Below are positions 11,291-25,100 of a stretch of DNA of 64,000 nucleotides, piece by piece. The DNA comes from Dichetophora obliterata. Lineage: Eukaryota; Arthropoda; Insecta; Diptera; Sciomyzidae. Made by a program: the position numbers and the translations under genes. The stretch is taken from NCBI GenBank assembly GCA_963920525.1, contig OY986439.1, forward strand, positions 4,636,501-4,700,500, read 5' to 3'. The notes beneath the pieces were generated by a model. That model saw nothing but the letters and a program-made list of their open reading frames with translations, had not been told where the DNA came from and did not search any database. Position 1 is the stretch's first letter. Every line of letters starts with the position of its first letter.

Positions 11291-11564
11291 TATTGAAATT
11301 TAAAATATCAGTGCAAATATCAAATAAAAAATTTTTGCATTTTTCCGGTCTTTTCCCATCTCAAAAGAGCTCAACACAAAATTAAGGTGAGAATCTAAAA
11401 CACTGTGCATTCTGTGAGGTTAGAATTTTTTCAGAAAAAAAGCGTTATAAATTTAGAGTAGACATTAAATCGGCTATTGGTAAGGCCCAATATGTATTCT
11501 GTATTTGCAAGTGATTACTGTCCCTTGCTGTTATGCAAACAAAACGTAGCGATGAATTTTTTTC

Positions 11565-12020
11565 GCTCCAAACGTTTCTACTGCACGAACACAAGTGGCG
11601 AACATTGGTAAGTCGCCATCTTGTTCGTTCGTGCAGTGGAAACACTTAAATTCAATGATTGCGATATTGAAAATTTAAATAGTAGGAAAATTTGACAAAA
11701 ATACAACAGTGTTCTTTTGTCTTAAGTTTTTAATTTATTTTGTTCCTTTTTTGTTTTTTCCTACGTTATTAACACCATTTCAACAAATCTACTACTCTAT
11801 TCACAAAGAAACACCGGATTCGCCCAAAATGTTCGAGTACCGACCGATCAGAGCGAACGATGAAATCTTCGTTCGTTCGTGCTAAAAAAGTGTTTCCACT
11901 GCACGAATAGCCTTCGCAAGCATTTTGAAAAAAACTTATGTTCCGAACCTTGGTTCGCACTAAATTGTTTCCACTGCCTGAACGAATCATGAGTTCTCCG
12001 TACGTTAGACCAGTAGAAAC
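11565..12020. repeat. Cluster of short inverted and direct copies of GTTTCCACTGCACGAA
   Basis: Variants of GTTTCCACTGCACGAAC occur in alternating orientation near 11573 (+), 11623 (-), 11889 (+), 11967 (+, one change) and 12010 (-, partial). The stretch can therefore fold into several alternative hairpins. It abuts the next MITE at 12025 and is probably the eroded remains of fold-back elements. No coding region was seen. Confidence 0.6.
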
Positions 12021-12024
12021 GCTC

Positions 12025-12543
12025 GGTTATGCTAGCCAGACATGATTGCCGAACATATTTTGTTGTTATTGTTTCACGTATAAAATGAAGAAATTAACTT
12101 TTTCTCATATTCATTTTCTCGCTCTCGGACCGAACATTTTGATTGCTGATTGAAACGACAAACATGCCGAACTTTCCAGTGTTGGCTGTAGTCTTTTTGT
12201 ATAATAGCATCAAAAAATTGGTAAAAGTATTAAAAAGTGAAGTTGTTTGTGTCTTCAAGTAACCCTTAACATAAACAGTTAGCTAGCATGTCAGATATAT
12301 GCAAACCATTTTGTTTAAGATATTATAATAAAAATTCAGAGTAAGTAATATCAGTTCGATTATTTTAATTCGCTAATTTTAAGTTCAAAAATGCAAATTA
12401 GGGTTGTGCTTTTTTGTGTTTTGACATACTATTGCACATAATGCAACTGTGCCACCAATCATAGCATAACCACCAAACAAACATTTCAGTGAAGAGAACA
12501 AATTAACAAAAATGAACACCGAACATGTTTGGCTAGCATAACC
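12025..12543. mobile_element. MITE upstream of Rip11
   Basis: The ends 12025-12044 (GGTTATGCTAGCCAGACATG) and 12524-12543 are reverse complements over 20 bp with one mismatch. The interior has no coding region. The right end lies about 570 bp upstream of the Rip11 start codon, so it may contribute to that gene's promoter region. Confidence 0.65.
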
Positions 12544-12599
12544 ACGGCATAAGAAATTTTATGTAATGGTTATTCAACACTGACAACGAAGAGCTATTT

Positions 12600-13113
12600 T
12601 TAAAAGATATCGATCTGGCTCTGAACGTACCCGAAGCACAGGTAAATGTGGGGAATGTCAAAATCGTATCAGAAATTTTTGCTCCGTAGAGGAGATTAGT
12701 TGTCGTTCTTGTGTGTTGCTATTTTTTGCCGTTTGTGTGTCTTTCTTCCTTCTACCATTTATTCGACAAATAATTAATAACAAACTAAAAAAAAAACAAA
12801 AAATAGTTTATTGGTCGCGTCATTTCATGTGTTCGTGTTTTTATTTAACTATTATTGTGCTTGTTTTGCCATTTCAATGTGTGCGTCTTGCAAATTTAAT
12901 TAAAAACGTAGAAAATCTGAATTTATTTCATCTCTAAATTCATGTGCAACAACTGAAATTGAAAATAATTATAATAATTTTAAGCAGTAAAAACCAAAGG
13001 AGGGGCGTCGAAAAAACCACAAATAAAAGTTAAACTTTTGCATCAAAGATTAGCTCGATTAGAAAACGAGCAGAAGAAGCACATAAAAGAAAGTCAACAA
13101 TAAAAACACAAAA
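12600..13113 (+). promoter_or_regulatory. Probable Rip11 5' leader and promoter region
   Basis: The stretch directly precedes the Rip11 start codon. The bases before the ATG (ACACAAAA) fit the fly translation start context. The sequence just upstream is A-rich, as fly leaders often are. The transcription start is not resolved: a TTAGTTGTCGTTC motif near 12696 loosely resembles an initiator, but no TATA box or DPE could be placed with confidence. Confidence 0.35.
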
Positions 13114-13144
13114 ATGTGGAGTCCAACGCACATCCAAGTTACTG
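13114..13144 (+). CDS. Rip11: Rip11 coding exon 1 (31 nt)
   Basis: Codes MWSPTHIQVT plus the first base of a valine codon, then donor GTGAGC at 13145. It is recognised because this peptide is the conserved start of fly Rip11 and its phase 1 end fits exactly the acceptor at 48479, restoring QVTVQRAKGLL. The exon is far too short to show up as an open reading frame. Confidence 0.9.
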
Positions 13145-16100
13145 GTGAGCAATTACATTTGGACTTGTTTAAAATCCATATTTATTTTATTCGCTATAAC
13201 CTAAACTTTTACGTATTCAATTTTTGTTTCATCTGCTTCGTGTTAAAACACACAATTCGTGTTGTTTTACCTGAATAGCTTCGCTGGTCACCCTCTTCCA
13301 AGTCGTCTGAATCATCCGATTGTGGAATGTGATTCAGTTCCACTTTCCGTGATTATTTCCGAAGGTGCTACAAACTCTTCATGTTACGCTTTCATAAAAT
13401 TTTCTACGTCAACATTCAAATCTTTGGGTTGAAAATAGATAAGAAAACAAAATGGAAAATAACACCAATTATGACAAATTGCCTGAATTGAAGTGGATTT
13501 GAGCGCTTATAACTTTCTTCGTGTCATTCAAAACCAGTTAGGTCGTGATTATAGTGCAGTCAAACTGGAACTATGAAATAAGAATGGTATATTTTGTTCT
13601 TTGTATTTAAAATTTCAAGGTTTATTTTCTAAACTTGCGAGGAAAACTGTTGCAAATGCTTGTACCATAATCGGTGTAACTTCAATAGAATCTATCTAAG
13701 AATTACTTAAAGCTACTGAAAGAAAAAGCAATTTATCTGCTATAAGAATCCCAAATCGATCTTGGTATTCAATGAATATTTTTTGAGTCCGAGATCATTA
13801 CTGAAAAGTTAAAATAAAAGTTTATTGTTAATTGTAGAACAGTAGCTTTGCCTATTTTTTCACTGCCTTCATAATTAAATTCGAGGCTTTTAGCTGTTTA
13901 AATAATGTAAAGCCGACGTCAGCTTTATAGTTTTATTATAACTATTTTTATAAGTTTAGCTCTAACTATTTCTACATCATGTTGGAATATGTTTCTTCTC
14001 GCCATTGTGTAGCTGGCAATAAAAAAAATATAATAGTTGCTGTTGTGTTTGGGTTTTCTTTACTGTTTCACTGCACATCAAGAATGCATTCGAATTGGGG
14101 CCACATGTCTGTGGGAATCACGATTGGAACAAACACGAGCACGTAGTGCTTGGAATACATTTTTTTTTTATATAAAATTTAAAGTTTTTTTATTTATAAA
14201 AATTCATTTGAAACTCATCATATTTGAGATGATGAAAGGCAAAGTAGTCCAGACAATAAAAAATATTCAATTAAATAATTCGTAGGTCGGAAGTAGAATT
14301 ACAAATACATAGTCAACTTTCAAGTCTTAAGGAAGGTTTTACGCAAAAGCAGTTAAAATTAAGGCATATTTTAGAAGATGTTTTCTATAAAAGTTTATTA
14401 TATATACAAAAAAATTAATTTGCATATTAATTTTACGTCATCAGTTTAAGTGAATGTTTTTTGTATTCTTAACATTTTTTAGTATCATAATAATGTAATA
14501 GTTTTTAATTTGTTTCTAATTATTTCTGATGTTGTTATTTCCATTGTCAAATGCGGCATGCAAAAGATTTATTCTTATATGCAACAATTTTTGTTAAATA
14601 AACTAAACTAAACTAAAAATATATTTTTTATATATAAAGATAGCGCTGAAGTTGGTGTGTTTTAAAAAAGTTGAAAATCGGGCCGCACCATAGCTCAGCT
14701 CCAAATCGTCTGAAAATAAGAAACAAAAATGTATTTGGAAACAGACCCTTGAATGCAGATCTTTTACCAAACGAAATGAAAGTATGGAAAAATTATGAAG
14801 AGTTGAAAAAAAAAGTTTAAAATGTACGTTGCTTTTTTACTATATTGTTGCGTGTAAAAACAAGACCAATTTTCCAAAGACGATAATTTTATTAAAAAAT
14901 GTGTAGAATTACATTACAAACTTTTTATTAAAAATTAAAAAATTGAAAGATTAAAAAAAAAAATTTAAATTGGTTGATTAGTTTGCTTGCAGTAATGTGT
15001 CCCGCTTTGAAAAAGTATGTTTCGAAAAAAACGCGTTTAAATACTTAAGCGCTGTAAACTCTGTATTTAAGAGGGATAAATTAAAGAGGGATTAATTAAA
15101 AGAGGCATTAAGTAAAAGAGGGATTTTACATATTCTCGAAAAGTTGTACAACAATAAACAATTAAAAAATTTTGATTTTCAAAAAATTGTTTGCCTAAAA
15201 CCTCCCTTAATAAAAATACTTTTTTAATTTTTAACCTATTCTTAGATATATAAAAAAAATGTAATAATGAACAAATTATTTAAAAACTTTTTCATAAACC
15301 AGCCTAGTGCTAGCCAGCTTCGCTTGTGCTATTGTATTTGCAAAAACCTCATTAGTTGCACAAACAGACCACGTTTAAACTTAAAGTTCAATGTTGGGAC
15401 ACGTATGGGTTTTTCTTTAAAATGAGTTGGAACCTTTCGAATATCCATCGAAAGTCGCTATAAAATAACTGTTGGCGCTAGCTACTGACTGAAGTTACTG
15501 ACCTTAGCTTAAGCTTGGCTACTGCGTCTGTGTGTGGATAAAGTTATTGCGAAAAACAAATGTGGTCGAAATAAACAAAAACATTAAAAAACCATTCACT
15601 GAAGTTAGATTAACAAGTTAAGCGCTTATTAAATTTCATCTTGCCTTTTTATTGTGGTTGAAGAGAGAAAACTTGTTTGTTTTTTTTTTGTTGGAATACT
15701 TTGTTAATTTCTGTTGCATTTGCTCATTAAATAACTACTTTACAACTCGCAGCAGAAATATTCGTTAAATAATAGCTTGTAAAAAACGTATCAATAAATA
15801 TGAACTAGCATCGAATAAATGTAAAGGTTATTGACTGCAAACATATATTGAAACAGGCTATAGTTAGAGGCTGTAGAGCTCTCCAGAGATTCAGTTATGC
15901 CGAATATATTTTTAATTATATGCTTAAATTCTTAATTGCATTCTCAACGACTCGTTTTTTTGTTATTGAAAAATATTTCAATAAATACAAAACCAAGGGC
16001 AATAAAGTCAAGTACAACACACATTAATGACTCAGACCGCCAGAGCTTTTACCCTATTTGTGGTATACTTAGTTGCATTCAACGCCGTAGATAGGGGGCA

Positions 16101-19100
16101 GTTTACTCGAGCAAAAAATATTTAGTTTTTTAATTTTCCCTAGAGATTTCTGAACGTCTAAGAACTTTCCAAATTTCTTAACCGGTTTCAACAATCGAAG
16201 TTTAAAGAGCTAATAAATGTTTATTTATTCTAAGTTTATTTATCCTCTAGTCCAATAGGATAAGAATCATTCGTAGTTGTCTACAACAAAGTATTATTGA
16301 TTAAATAAGAGGTACAAGTTTAGCTCTATAATCCTAAAGTAATTATTTATGTTGTGAGTCAATTTTTTTGACAACATCATGATATGTATATAATTTTAAA
16401 AACTGATCTGCGAAAATAATTTAATTTTTGTGGTATTTATTTTATTTGTGAAGATACTTTTGCATCTTTCTAATTTATCAATGGCTTTGTAACTAGCTAC
16501 CCAATTTCTGGTCAACTCTAACTCCTTTACTAAATACTAAAAATAAGTTCCGAGACAGGAAACTTTCAAGTTGATATGTCTGTCAGACTGATTTTGCCTT
16601 AAACTTACCAACGTCTTTTCATCGAGCTTAATACAATGAGGATGATGATGTTGGAAGGTCATTCAAACCTCCAGATGATGATACTTATAATTCTTTCACA
16701 ATTTGTGAATCAGCCGTTAAGTCTTTAAAATTAAACCAAAAAAATCAATTAGATTATAATTATACTTTTTCATATAAGCGACAATGTAATGATTAAAAAA
16801 ACATAGATGTGTTCAGGGCAAACTTTCACACGACCTTATCCTACTAGTTTTAAAAAATATTTTTTCAATACGAAAGATCTCCTTTAATTTAAGACTTTTT
16901 AAAATACTAATAATTCTCTCCGATTCCTCGAATTAAAAATACCCCAAAAACCATCAAATTTAATTTTCTCCACTTGGTTTACCACTTTATGACTTGGTTT
17001 CTGATGGAATTTTGGATATATTGTTCTTATTGGAATGGTGAAAAAAAAAAGATAATTCACAAGTTGCAGTGGTGAAAATGAAATTTGTTGATTTTTGGGG
17101 TATTTTAAATATTTTTCAACCTAAAACCACGTTCTGATATGTTGGCAGCCCTGGAATTCCAAAATTTTTTCATACTAAGATTAGAAATATTTTTTAAAAT
17201 AACAAAAGTCATTTTAAATAGAAACATAGTTTTATCGATTTTTTTATGATTATATTTGTGTTTGAAATGCCAAAAACAAGCACTTTGAGCATTTTTGAAA
17301 AAAGCAAAGTTTCAACAGCTATAACTTTTTATCCAAATCTTGGTTTTTGTAATTTAAAATAAATTGCAAATTTAAAATATTTGAAGACTATGTTAACGCT
17401 ACGCGTAATGTCATTTTTAAAAATTTTGCATTTTTGATTTTTAGCTATTTTTTTTTTCGTAAAATAACCAAATTCGAAATATTAAAAATGTTACAAAAAA
17501 AATTTCATAACGATTTTAAACATAATCACTGAATTTTTTTTATTTGTATTAAGTGTTGTTCTAAAAAGCATTTCAACAACATTTCATTGCAATTTTTTTA
17601 ATTTGATTTTTTTTAAAATTTTTTGTTATTACAAGAAAGTAAATTAATTTTTTTCGAAAACTTAGATATCACAACTTTTGTTCTTTTTATCCGATTTTTA
17701 TGTTTGATAGCTCATTTTAAGAAACAATAAAATGAAAAACGAAATACATAACACCACAAAATTATGTTTTATAGCAAAAAATTGAGAAATATGTAAAAAG
17801 TCAATACATTTTTTAATGTTTTTCCATTTACAGCAAAACTATCAATTCGCGGTCACTTGGCGTACTCCTATGGAACTCATATTAATACATGCTGGTTTTT
17901 ATCCCAAACCTCACGTTTTTAAGTAGTCATATATTTGATATTCGAAAAATTCTTGAAAAAGGCCAGTCTAATATACAATTTTAAATTTATCTTCATGTTA
18001 TGGAAAAATTAAGTAATTCGCAAAATAGAAGGAAAACACATAATTCTGTGTCAATTAAACAGAAAGTTTTTGTATAAGCTTATCAAAGTGAATGGTACTA
18101 CAGAAACCACTACTGAAGAATTGATGTAGCGGTCAACGAAAGAGCCTTGGTGGTTTGTTCTGCAAAAAACTTGAACTAATTTGGCATTAAGTTTAAATAT
18201 AAGTCTAAAAAATTTATTATTATTTACAACTATAGGAAACAATATAGTAATTTAGAATATATGTTCTTATTTAATATATAAAAATATTCTGTATTGCTAA
18301 GGGGGGGATTTGAACCCCCTTAAGCCCCTTATATAGGGCGTTGGTTGCATTACTATTCAAATGCATAAAGCTCTGAACTGGAACACATTATTTAGCTCTT
18401 AAACAGGCAGCTAGATATTTTTTCAAGAAATTTCACTTTAAAAAGTGGTTCTTCTGGTCCCAAAGCTTATCACAAGTTTTGAAAACATGAACTGAACATT
18501 TTTAACAATAAACAAACCCGATAACTAATTTGGCTATATTTTATGTAACACTCTATACGCGAACCAGAGTCTAATCTGAATCTGCTGTGGTCACGCTTGC
18601 TTTTGTTTTTCATTGAACAAAATATGAATTCATAATTCGTGCCATTTACAAACATTTCACATTCAACACTGTTAGTTAAGGAATGCCGCTATTAAAAGAA
18701 CAATATAAAGTGAAAAAAAACCGATACTATAATAATAATATATTCCAAAAAACGCTGCTAAGCGTTTTGTGCCAGTTTGAACGGAAAAAGAGCTACGCTT
18801 AAGATTGTCAACATTATGTATAGAAGAAACTTACACAGACACATGTACATTTTAACATAGAGCTCGATTAATTTGCCCACCAGTAACAAAAGCTAGAACA
18901 ACTCTCGTCTATGAAGGTTCCCAAACGTAGAAAACTTTTAAACAAATCGTAGCTTAGCTGTTGCTTAACATTTGTCAAAAGTATTTATAAAAAATATAAT
19001 CATATAACTCCAACTTTCTTATAGTTTGCCCAAATTTAAGAGTGAACAAAGAAAATTTATTAAATTAACAATTTTCACCTGCTGCTGCTTCAAGAGCTTG

Positions 19101-22100
19101 GCAGGGCCGGACTATCCATAAGGCAGTGCAGGCAACTGCCCAGGGGCCCCGCGTCGGCTAGGGGTCCTGCGCACCGAGAAAAATATTTTAAAATTTTTTA
19201 TCGAGTGGTAATTTATTTTGAAGATTAGTATCTTTAATGGCATTAGTATCTTTAATTATTGCCTTGTTTTTTTTTAATATTACGTTGTCAGTTTTCAAAT
19301 TATAAAATTATAGTCGATTTTTCGCGGCTATTTTAACGCCGACTAATCAGATGACGGTATGGCAAGCAAAAGCAAAACAAAAGTACTGGCACGACGTTTG
19401 AATATACTCCAGAGGTGTTGTGGCAATGAGCTGGATTATAAATTCTGAAAAAACAGCATAGCGTGTATGCAGTTTGGAAGCGAAACTTCTTAAAATAAAG
19501 AGATATTTTAGTGTAAGTGACAGAGAGAGAGAGATTATTTTTAATCTTTTTCACACGAATTTAGCGTTTTCTTGCATACTGAAAATAAAACAACAAACAT
19601 ACGTATTTTTACACACGTTAGATGTGGTAGCTATGCATAGAAAGCTGCTGCATAGATAGCTGCTGCATATATGGATGCATAGATGACAGTTTTTAATACT
19701 AAACAGTTGTGCGAGGAAAATATAATTTAAAAATTGAAACTAATTTGCCTGTACTACTAGAATACTAGACTATCGGGGAATTAATTCTCTGTTTGGATTT
19801 CTAACAGATTTCTTGACAAAGTCCCACGATGTAATTAAAAAATACTTGTACAAAGTTTATTTATTTATTTATTCATTCGGTCTACAGATTACAAATCTTA
19901 CAGACTTATATAAAATGAATGAATAGTTACAGTAAATAAGTAAATATTGTAACAATAAAGTACAATAAACAAAGCTTAGCAATAAAAAACAGTCTAGAAT
20001 TATCACAACATTACAATAAGTTGAACAATATAAATAAGGCAAGTTTGAAACGAGATAAGCTAACATTACAATATAAAACTCCTGCAAAGCTATTAGAAGG
20101 GAGTTTACAGCGCGCGATAGGTGCATTGAGAGCATAGTTACTTCTAAGCCCACTATCCTCAAATAATCTATTGAGTCTTATGTCTATAGGAGGAATATAC
20201 AAATTAAATAAAGTTGCTATTTCTTACTTACTTAGTTGGCGCTACAACCTTATGTCGGTCTTGGCCTCATCTAAGAATTTGCGCCAGCCATTTCTGTCTT
20301 TCGCTTGCTGGCGCCAGTTGGAAATTCCAAGCTTCGTCAGGTTGTCCTCTACTTGGTCTTTCCAACGAAGTTGCGGTCGTCCTCTTCTGCGTTGACTGCC
20401 GCTGGGTACTGAATCGAATGTTTTCTTCACTGGAGCATCGTCTTTCATGCGCTGAACATGACCGAGCCAGCGAAGCCGCTCGATTTTAATGCGCCTGACT
20501 ATGTCGATGTCAGCGTACAGCTCATACAGTTCATCATTCCACCGTATTCGGTACTCGCCATTGACGCAGATTGGTCCGTAGATCTTGCGAAGAATCTTTC
20601 TCTCGAATACCCCTAAAGTCTTTTCATCTAAACTGCTCAGCGTCCAGGTTTGTGATGCATAAAGTAGGACGGGCATGATGAGCGATTTATAGAGCGTGAT
20701 TTTCGATCGTCGAGAGAGGGCTCTGCTTCTCAATTGCCTACTGAGCCCAAAGTAACACCTGTTGGCAAGAGTTATTCTTCGCTTGATCTCGATGCTGATG
20801 TCGTTGGTTGAGTTAATGCTGGATCCCAGATAAACGAAGTTCTTCACAACCTCGAATGAGGTATTGTCAACGGTAACGTGGGTTCCAAGACGCTGGGACT
20901 CTTTGTTTGTTGACACCAAGTATTTCGTCTTATCTGCATTCACCTCCAGACCCATTCGACTTGACTCTCTTTCTAATCTGGAAAATGCTGCACTGATTTC
21001 GCGCTATTTCACAACATTTTATAGTGCCGCCCAATACATTAAAAACAAATATTAAGGGATTCCATATGTCCATCTTATTTTAAATAAAGCGTATTTAGTA
21101 AACAATTTTTGAATTTTTTACGACAAGAGTGTACTTCATAAAAAGTATTCCATATGATGGCGCCATATTCGATGATACTCCTAACTAAAGAAACATAAAG
21201 AGATTTTAATGTTAGAGGATCTTTAAAATTAATTGAGTTCCTTCTGATAAATCCCAACATAGAGAAAAATTTCAACATAATTAAATCAAAGTGACTTTTA
21301 AATTTTAAGTAGGAGTCAAAAATTCTCCCAGATCTTTAATATCATCTTTACGAGTTAAAACACAATTATCAATGGTATAATCAAACATTATAGTTTGGGC
21401 ACATTACGTGAAAGAAGCAACACAACATTTACTAATATTCAAATTAAGTCTATTTGACAGATACCAAGTATTTAAATTAGACAAATCAGTCTTCCATTGC
21501 AATATCCGATTCAATAGACCCAATTTTTACAAATAACTTAATTCTACAAAAAACTATATACAAAATTTAACAGGAATTCAGGTAGACCAAATTGTTTTAA
21601 TTTAAACAAAAGAGACTTGTGGTCAACTTTATCGAATGCTTTGGAAAAGTCCGTGTTCCACCACATCAAGCTGACTAGAGCTCTCCATAGCGGTTACGAT
21701 GTGGTTGGAAATCACAGCCAAATTAGTGGTGGCAGATTTACCAGGCAAAAAACCATGCTGACAATCACATATGAAGTTTTTAACGAGCAATTTTTTCTGA
21801 ACAATAAAGTCAATTAATTTAGCAAATGTCACTTTAGTAAACATTATTCCGAAGATATTGAGTTTGAGTTTATAGAAGAGATGGTGCAGTTCAAGTACCT
21901 TATCTAACAATTACTGGATGCAGGGAAAGATAAAATTGTAACTGCCAAGAAATCGTATAAATTTTTTTTGGATAATATGGCATAATAAGCTTTCCCTAAT
22001 TTAATGATAGCATTGCAAAAATATAGAAGTCCGATGACATCAAACGCCAGAGGTGAACGTGCTTTTCGAGATTAAAACTAATAATAAACTGTTTTCGTTC

Positions 22101-25100
22101 ATCAATGTCTCAAAACCGTTCAAATTCGTTGGCGATAATGGTGATTGAAAACGATACATTGGAAAAGGTCAACTTTCAAGATGTTTTAAATGATTTTGTA
22201 TCAAAAAGGTTAGAAAAGTTAATATTTAAACATATTGACTTAACAAAACTATTTTCGTTTTAAAAAAACCGACATTGTATTTATTTTTATTGTATTTAGG
22301 GTGAGGGCATACCTTCGTAATTAGTAAAAAACTAGTAAGGAACTATCTTCCCCTGGATCGAAGTTAAAATACCCCACAGTATATTCCATTACCCATAATA
22401 TACGCCATAGTATACCCCATAGTATACCCCATAGTATACCCCATAGTATAGTATTGCCTAAAACTCAAGTGCAGCACACATTTAAGATATTGAAGATTAT
22501 GTGTTAAATATGCTGTTGTTTATAGAAGTTATGCTACTTTGATGACGCCACTTTGTATTGGAGATTGGCTGAGTTTTTATATGACTTTGTCAAACTTCAA
22601 ACTCTGTGTGATTTTTAATATTCTTAATATATATGCATATTTTTAATTCATTAAATTAATTTTTGTAGAATTTTTAGAGTTAACCGTTTTTAGTTAAGTA
22701 ACCACACTGTCAAGTCAGGATCCCATCGGCTTCAGGAAGACAGAACGATATGTATTATATATGTACTTATTGGAGTGGTGTTCTATTGGGTATGAAACAC
22801 ATGACTCAGCCGATGTCAGGATACAAAAATTGCTGCTAACTTGACCTTGTTTGTCTTGATAACGCGATATACGTAATGTTGCTTACTTAACATTGCTTGT
22901 CTTGAAAACGCAACCCTGCTTTGCTAACGTCATAAGGAAGAGGGCGGCATCTACATATTTCAAAATTCTGAGATAAACGTCTTACAGTTAGGGTACTCAC
23001 AGTTTCGTTTTATCTGGTTTGTTAACTTTGCCACCTGTTAACTTTAAAACATTTTGCCACCTGGTAATTATTTTTGTTTTGTATGCAAAGCCTCTGATTT
23101 GCATAATATAACACAAAATACTGAAATTGCCTTGCTTTAATACATGTTTGTCTTTTGTGGTAAACTGCTATCGGTTGGAATATGGAACATTAACTTACTC
23201 GAATCTTGCGCTATTAGATGTAGCACGTTCTTATAGCATAAAGCATTTAATAATTTTTCCTTTCCGCTTATCCGAGGCATTGTTGTGTACAACATTTCAC
23301 AAAATGTAGAATGCAATTGTGTCAATTTTGAAATAAAATATGTAAAGGGGTGCTCACACTTTAAATGTGTTATCTTTTTAGAGTTACCATATATTAACTT
23401 TAAAAGGAAACTGTGAATACCTGAACTAATTTATCAAAAATTCACTGAATAATGTTTGGATGGTTATAAATATTTGGTTCTACAGGATAGTGAAATCCAG
23501 TTTGCTTTCAAGATTAATGACTTTTTTTTCGATTTTATTAAAAATGCCAAAACTGTGGAACAAACATTGTAGTTGCTGCTTTTTTATTGTTTGTTCTATA
23601 AATTTAAATAAGTTCAAAAAGCCGTTTTTACATCAAATGTACGTTTTATATAATAAAAAGCTTTTTTGTTTATATATTTATGATATTTAAATTATATATT
23701 TTACAGACCATCATATCTTGCATAAGGATATTTAATAAAAAAATCAATGTTTAAAATATTTTTAAAAGCATTAACTCCAAATGCAAAGGGAAAACGTGGT
23801 ATCTGCCTGTAGATACCGCTTTTTATATCTTTTTATGTAGATACTGGGTTTTTGTTTGAATGATTGCTTTCATTTGTGTAGATATGACATTTCAGGTTAA
23901 AATATTAAGCAGTTGAGCAAAAAATACACTATTTTTTTTTCTTAAAGATGGAAGAAAGATGATCAAGAAAATACAATAAAACTGATTTTGATTTTCATGC
24001 TAGATGCCGCACTCTTCTTTATGACGGCAGCATGCTGTCTGATATTATTTAATTTGTTAATAATACTTGATATCAAACAAAATCATATTTTATATTTTTG
24101 AATTGTATTCAATATCTTATTTTATATTTTTAATTGGGTATAAAACTTGTTAAGGTTTAGCAATCAAATAAATAAATAAATAAATATATGTATGTATTTT
24201 GGCATATTCGAATTATATGGTGAATTTTTGAGACCAAACCTTATGTGCAAAATTTCAAGTAATTACATTAGTTTTTCTGGCATCAAAAGATATTTTACCA
24301 TTTTGATAAAGTAACTTTGTATAGGAGGTAGGCGTGGTTTTCATTCGATTTTTTTCATTCTCGAAGTTGATCTTTGTTTTTTAATATAACGAACATACAT
24401 ATGGGCATATGGGCAAAAGAACATACATATGGGCATTTCCACAGAAAGTGAACAAAAAATTAAAACTTATTAAAATTTTATTAATTTAAAACAATATCTA
24501 AGAAAAACATTTTAATTTTATTAATTAAAGCAATTTATACATAAATTCATTTATCATGATGAATAAATCGTTTGCACTGTTTAACAAATGTAGTTTTTCT
24601 TTTTCGTAAATGTTAAGTAAACTTTTTGCTTTATTAAAAATTAAAGGCATTGGCTAAAGATAATGAAAAAAAATGGTTGAGGCAAGGAAAGGACAATATA
24701 TTAAATTTTTTCAATTACTTAATTACATAACTACTTAACTACCTAATTACTTGATTACCCAATTAATCTACAATGAAAATTTAAGTAACGTAACGCTAGA
24801 TCAAAAAGTCTAATAAAAAAAAACCAGAGAACATTTTTAAATTTGATTACTTGGAAAACAAACGTATGTTATTTCAAACCCTTTTAAAAAAAAGTTGTGC
24901 ACAAAAGGTCTTGCCCAATTCAGAGAATTTTGTAATTCAAGTCAAAAATTACTTCCATTTTTTGTAACGTAACACCAGCAGATATTTTTGCTTATATCTT
25001 AAAATCCTTTTGAGCGATTGTTTTCATTGTTTGAACTTAATATAGTGCTACTAAAGTACTACGCAAATATAAAAAAAGGCTTTTTAAAAACTAGACATTT

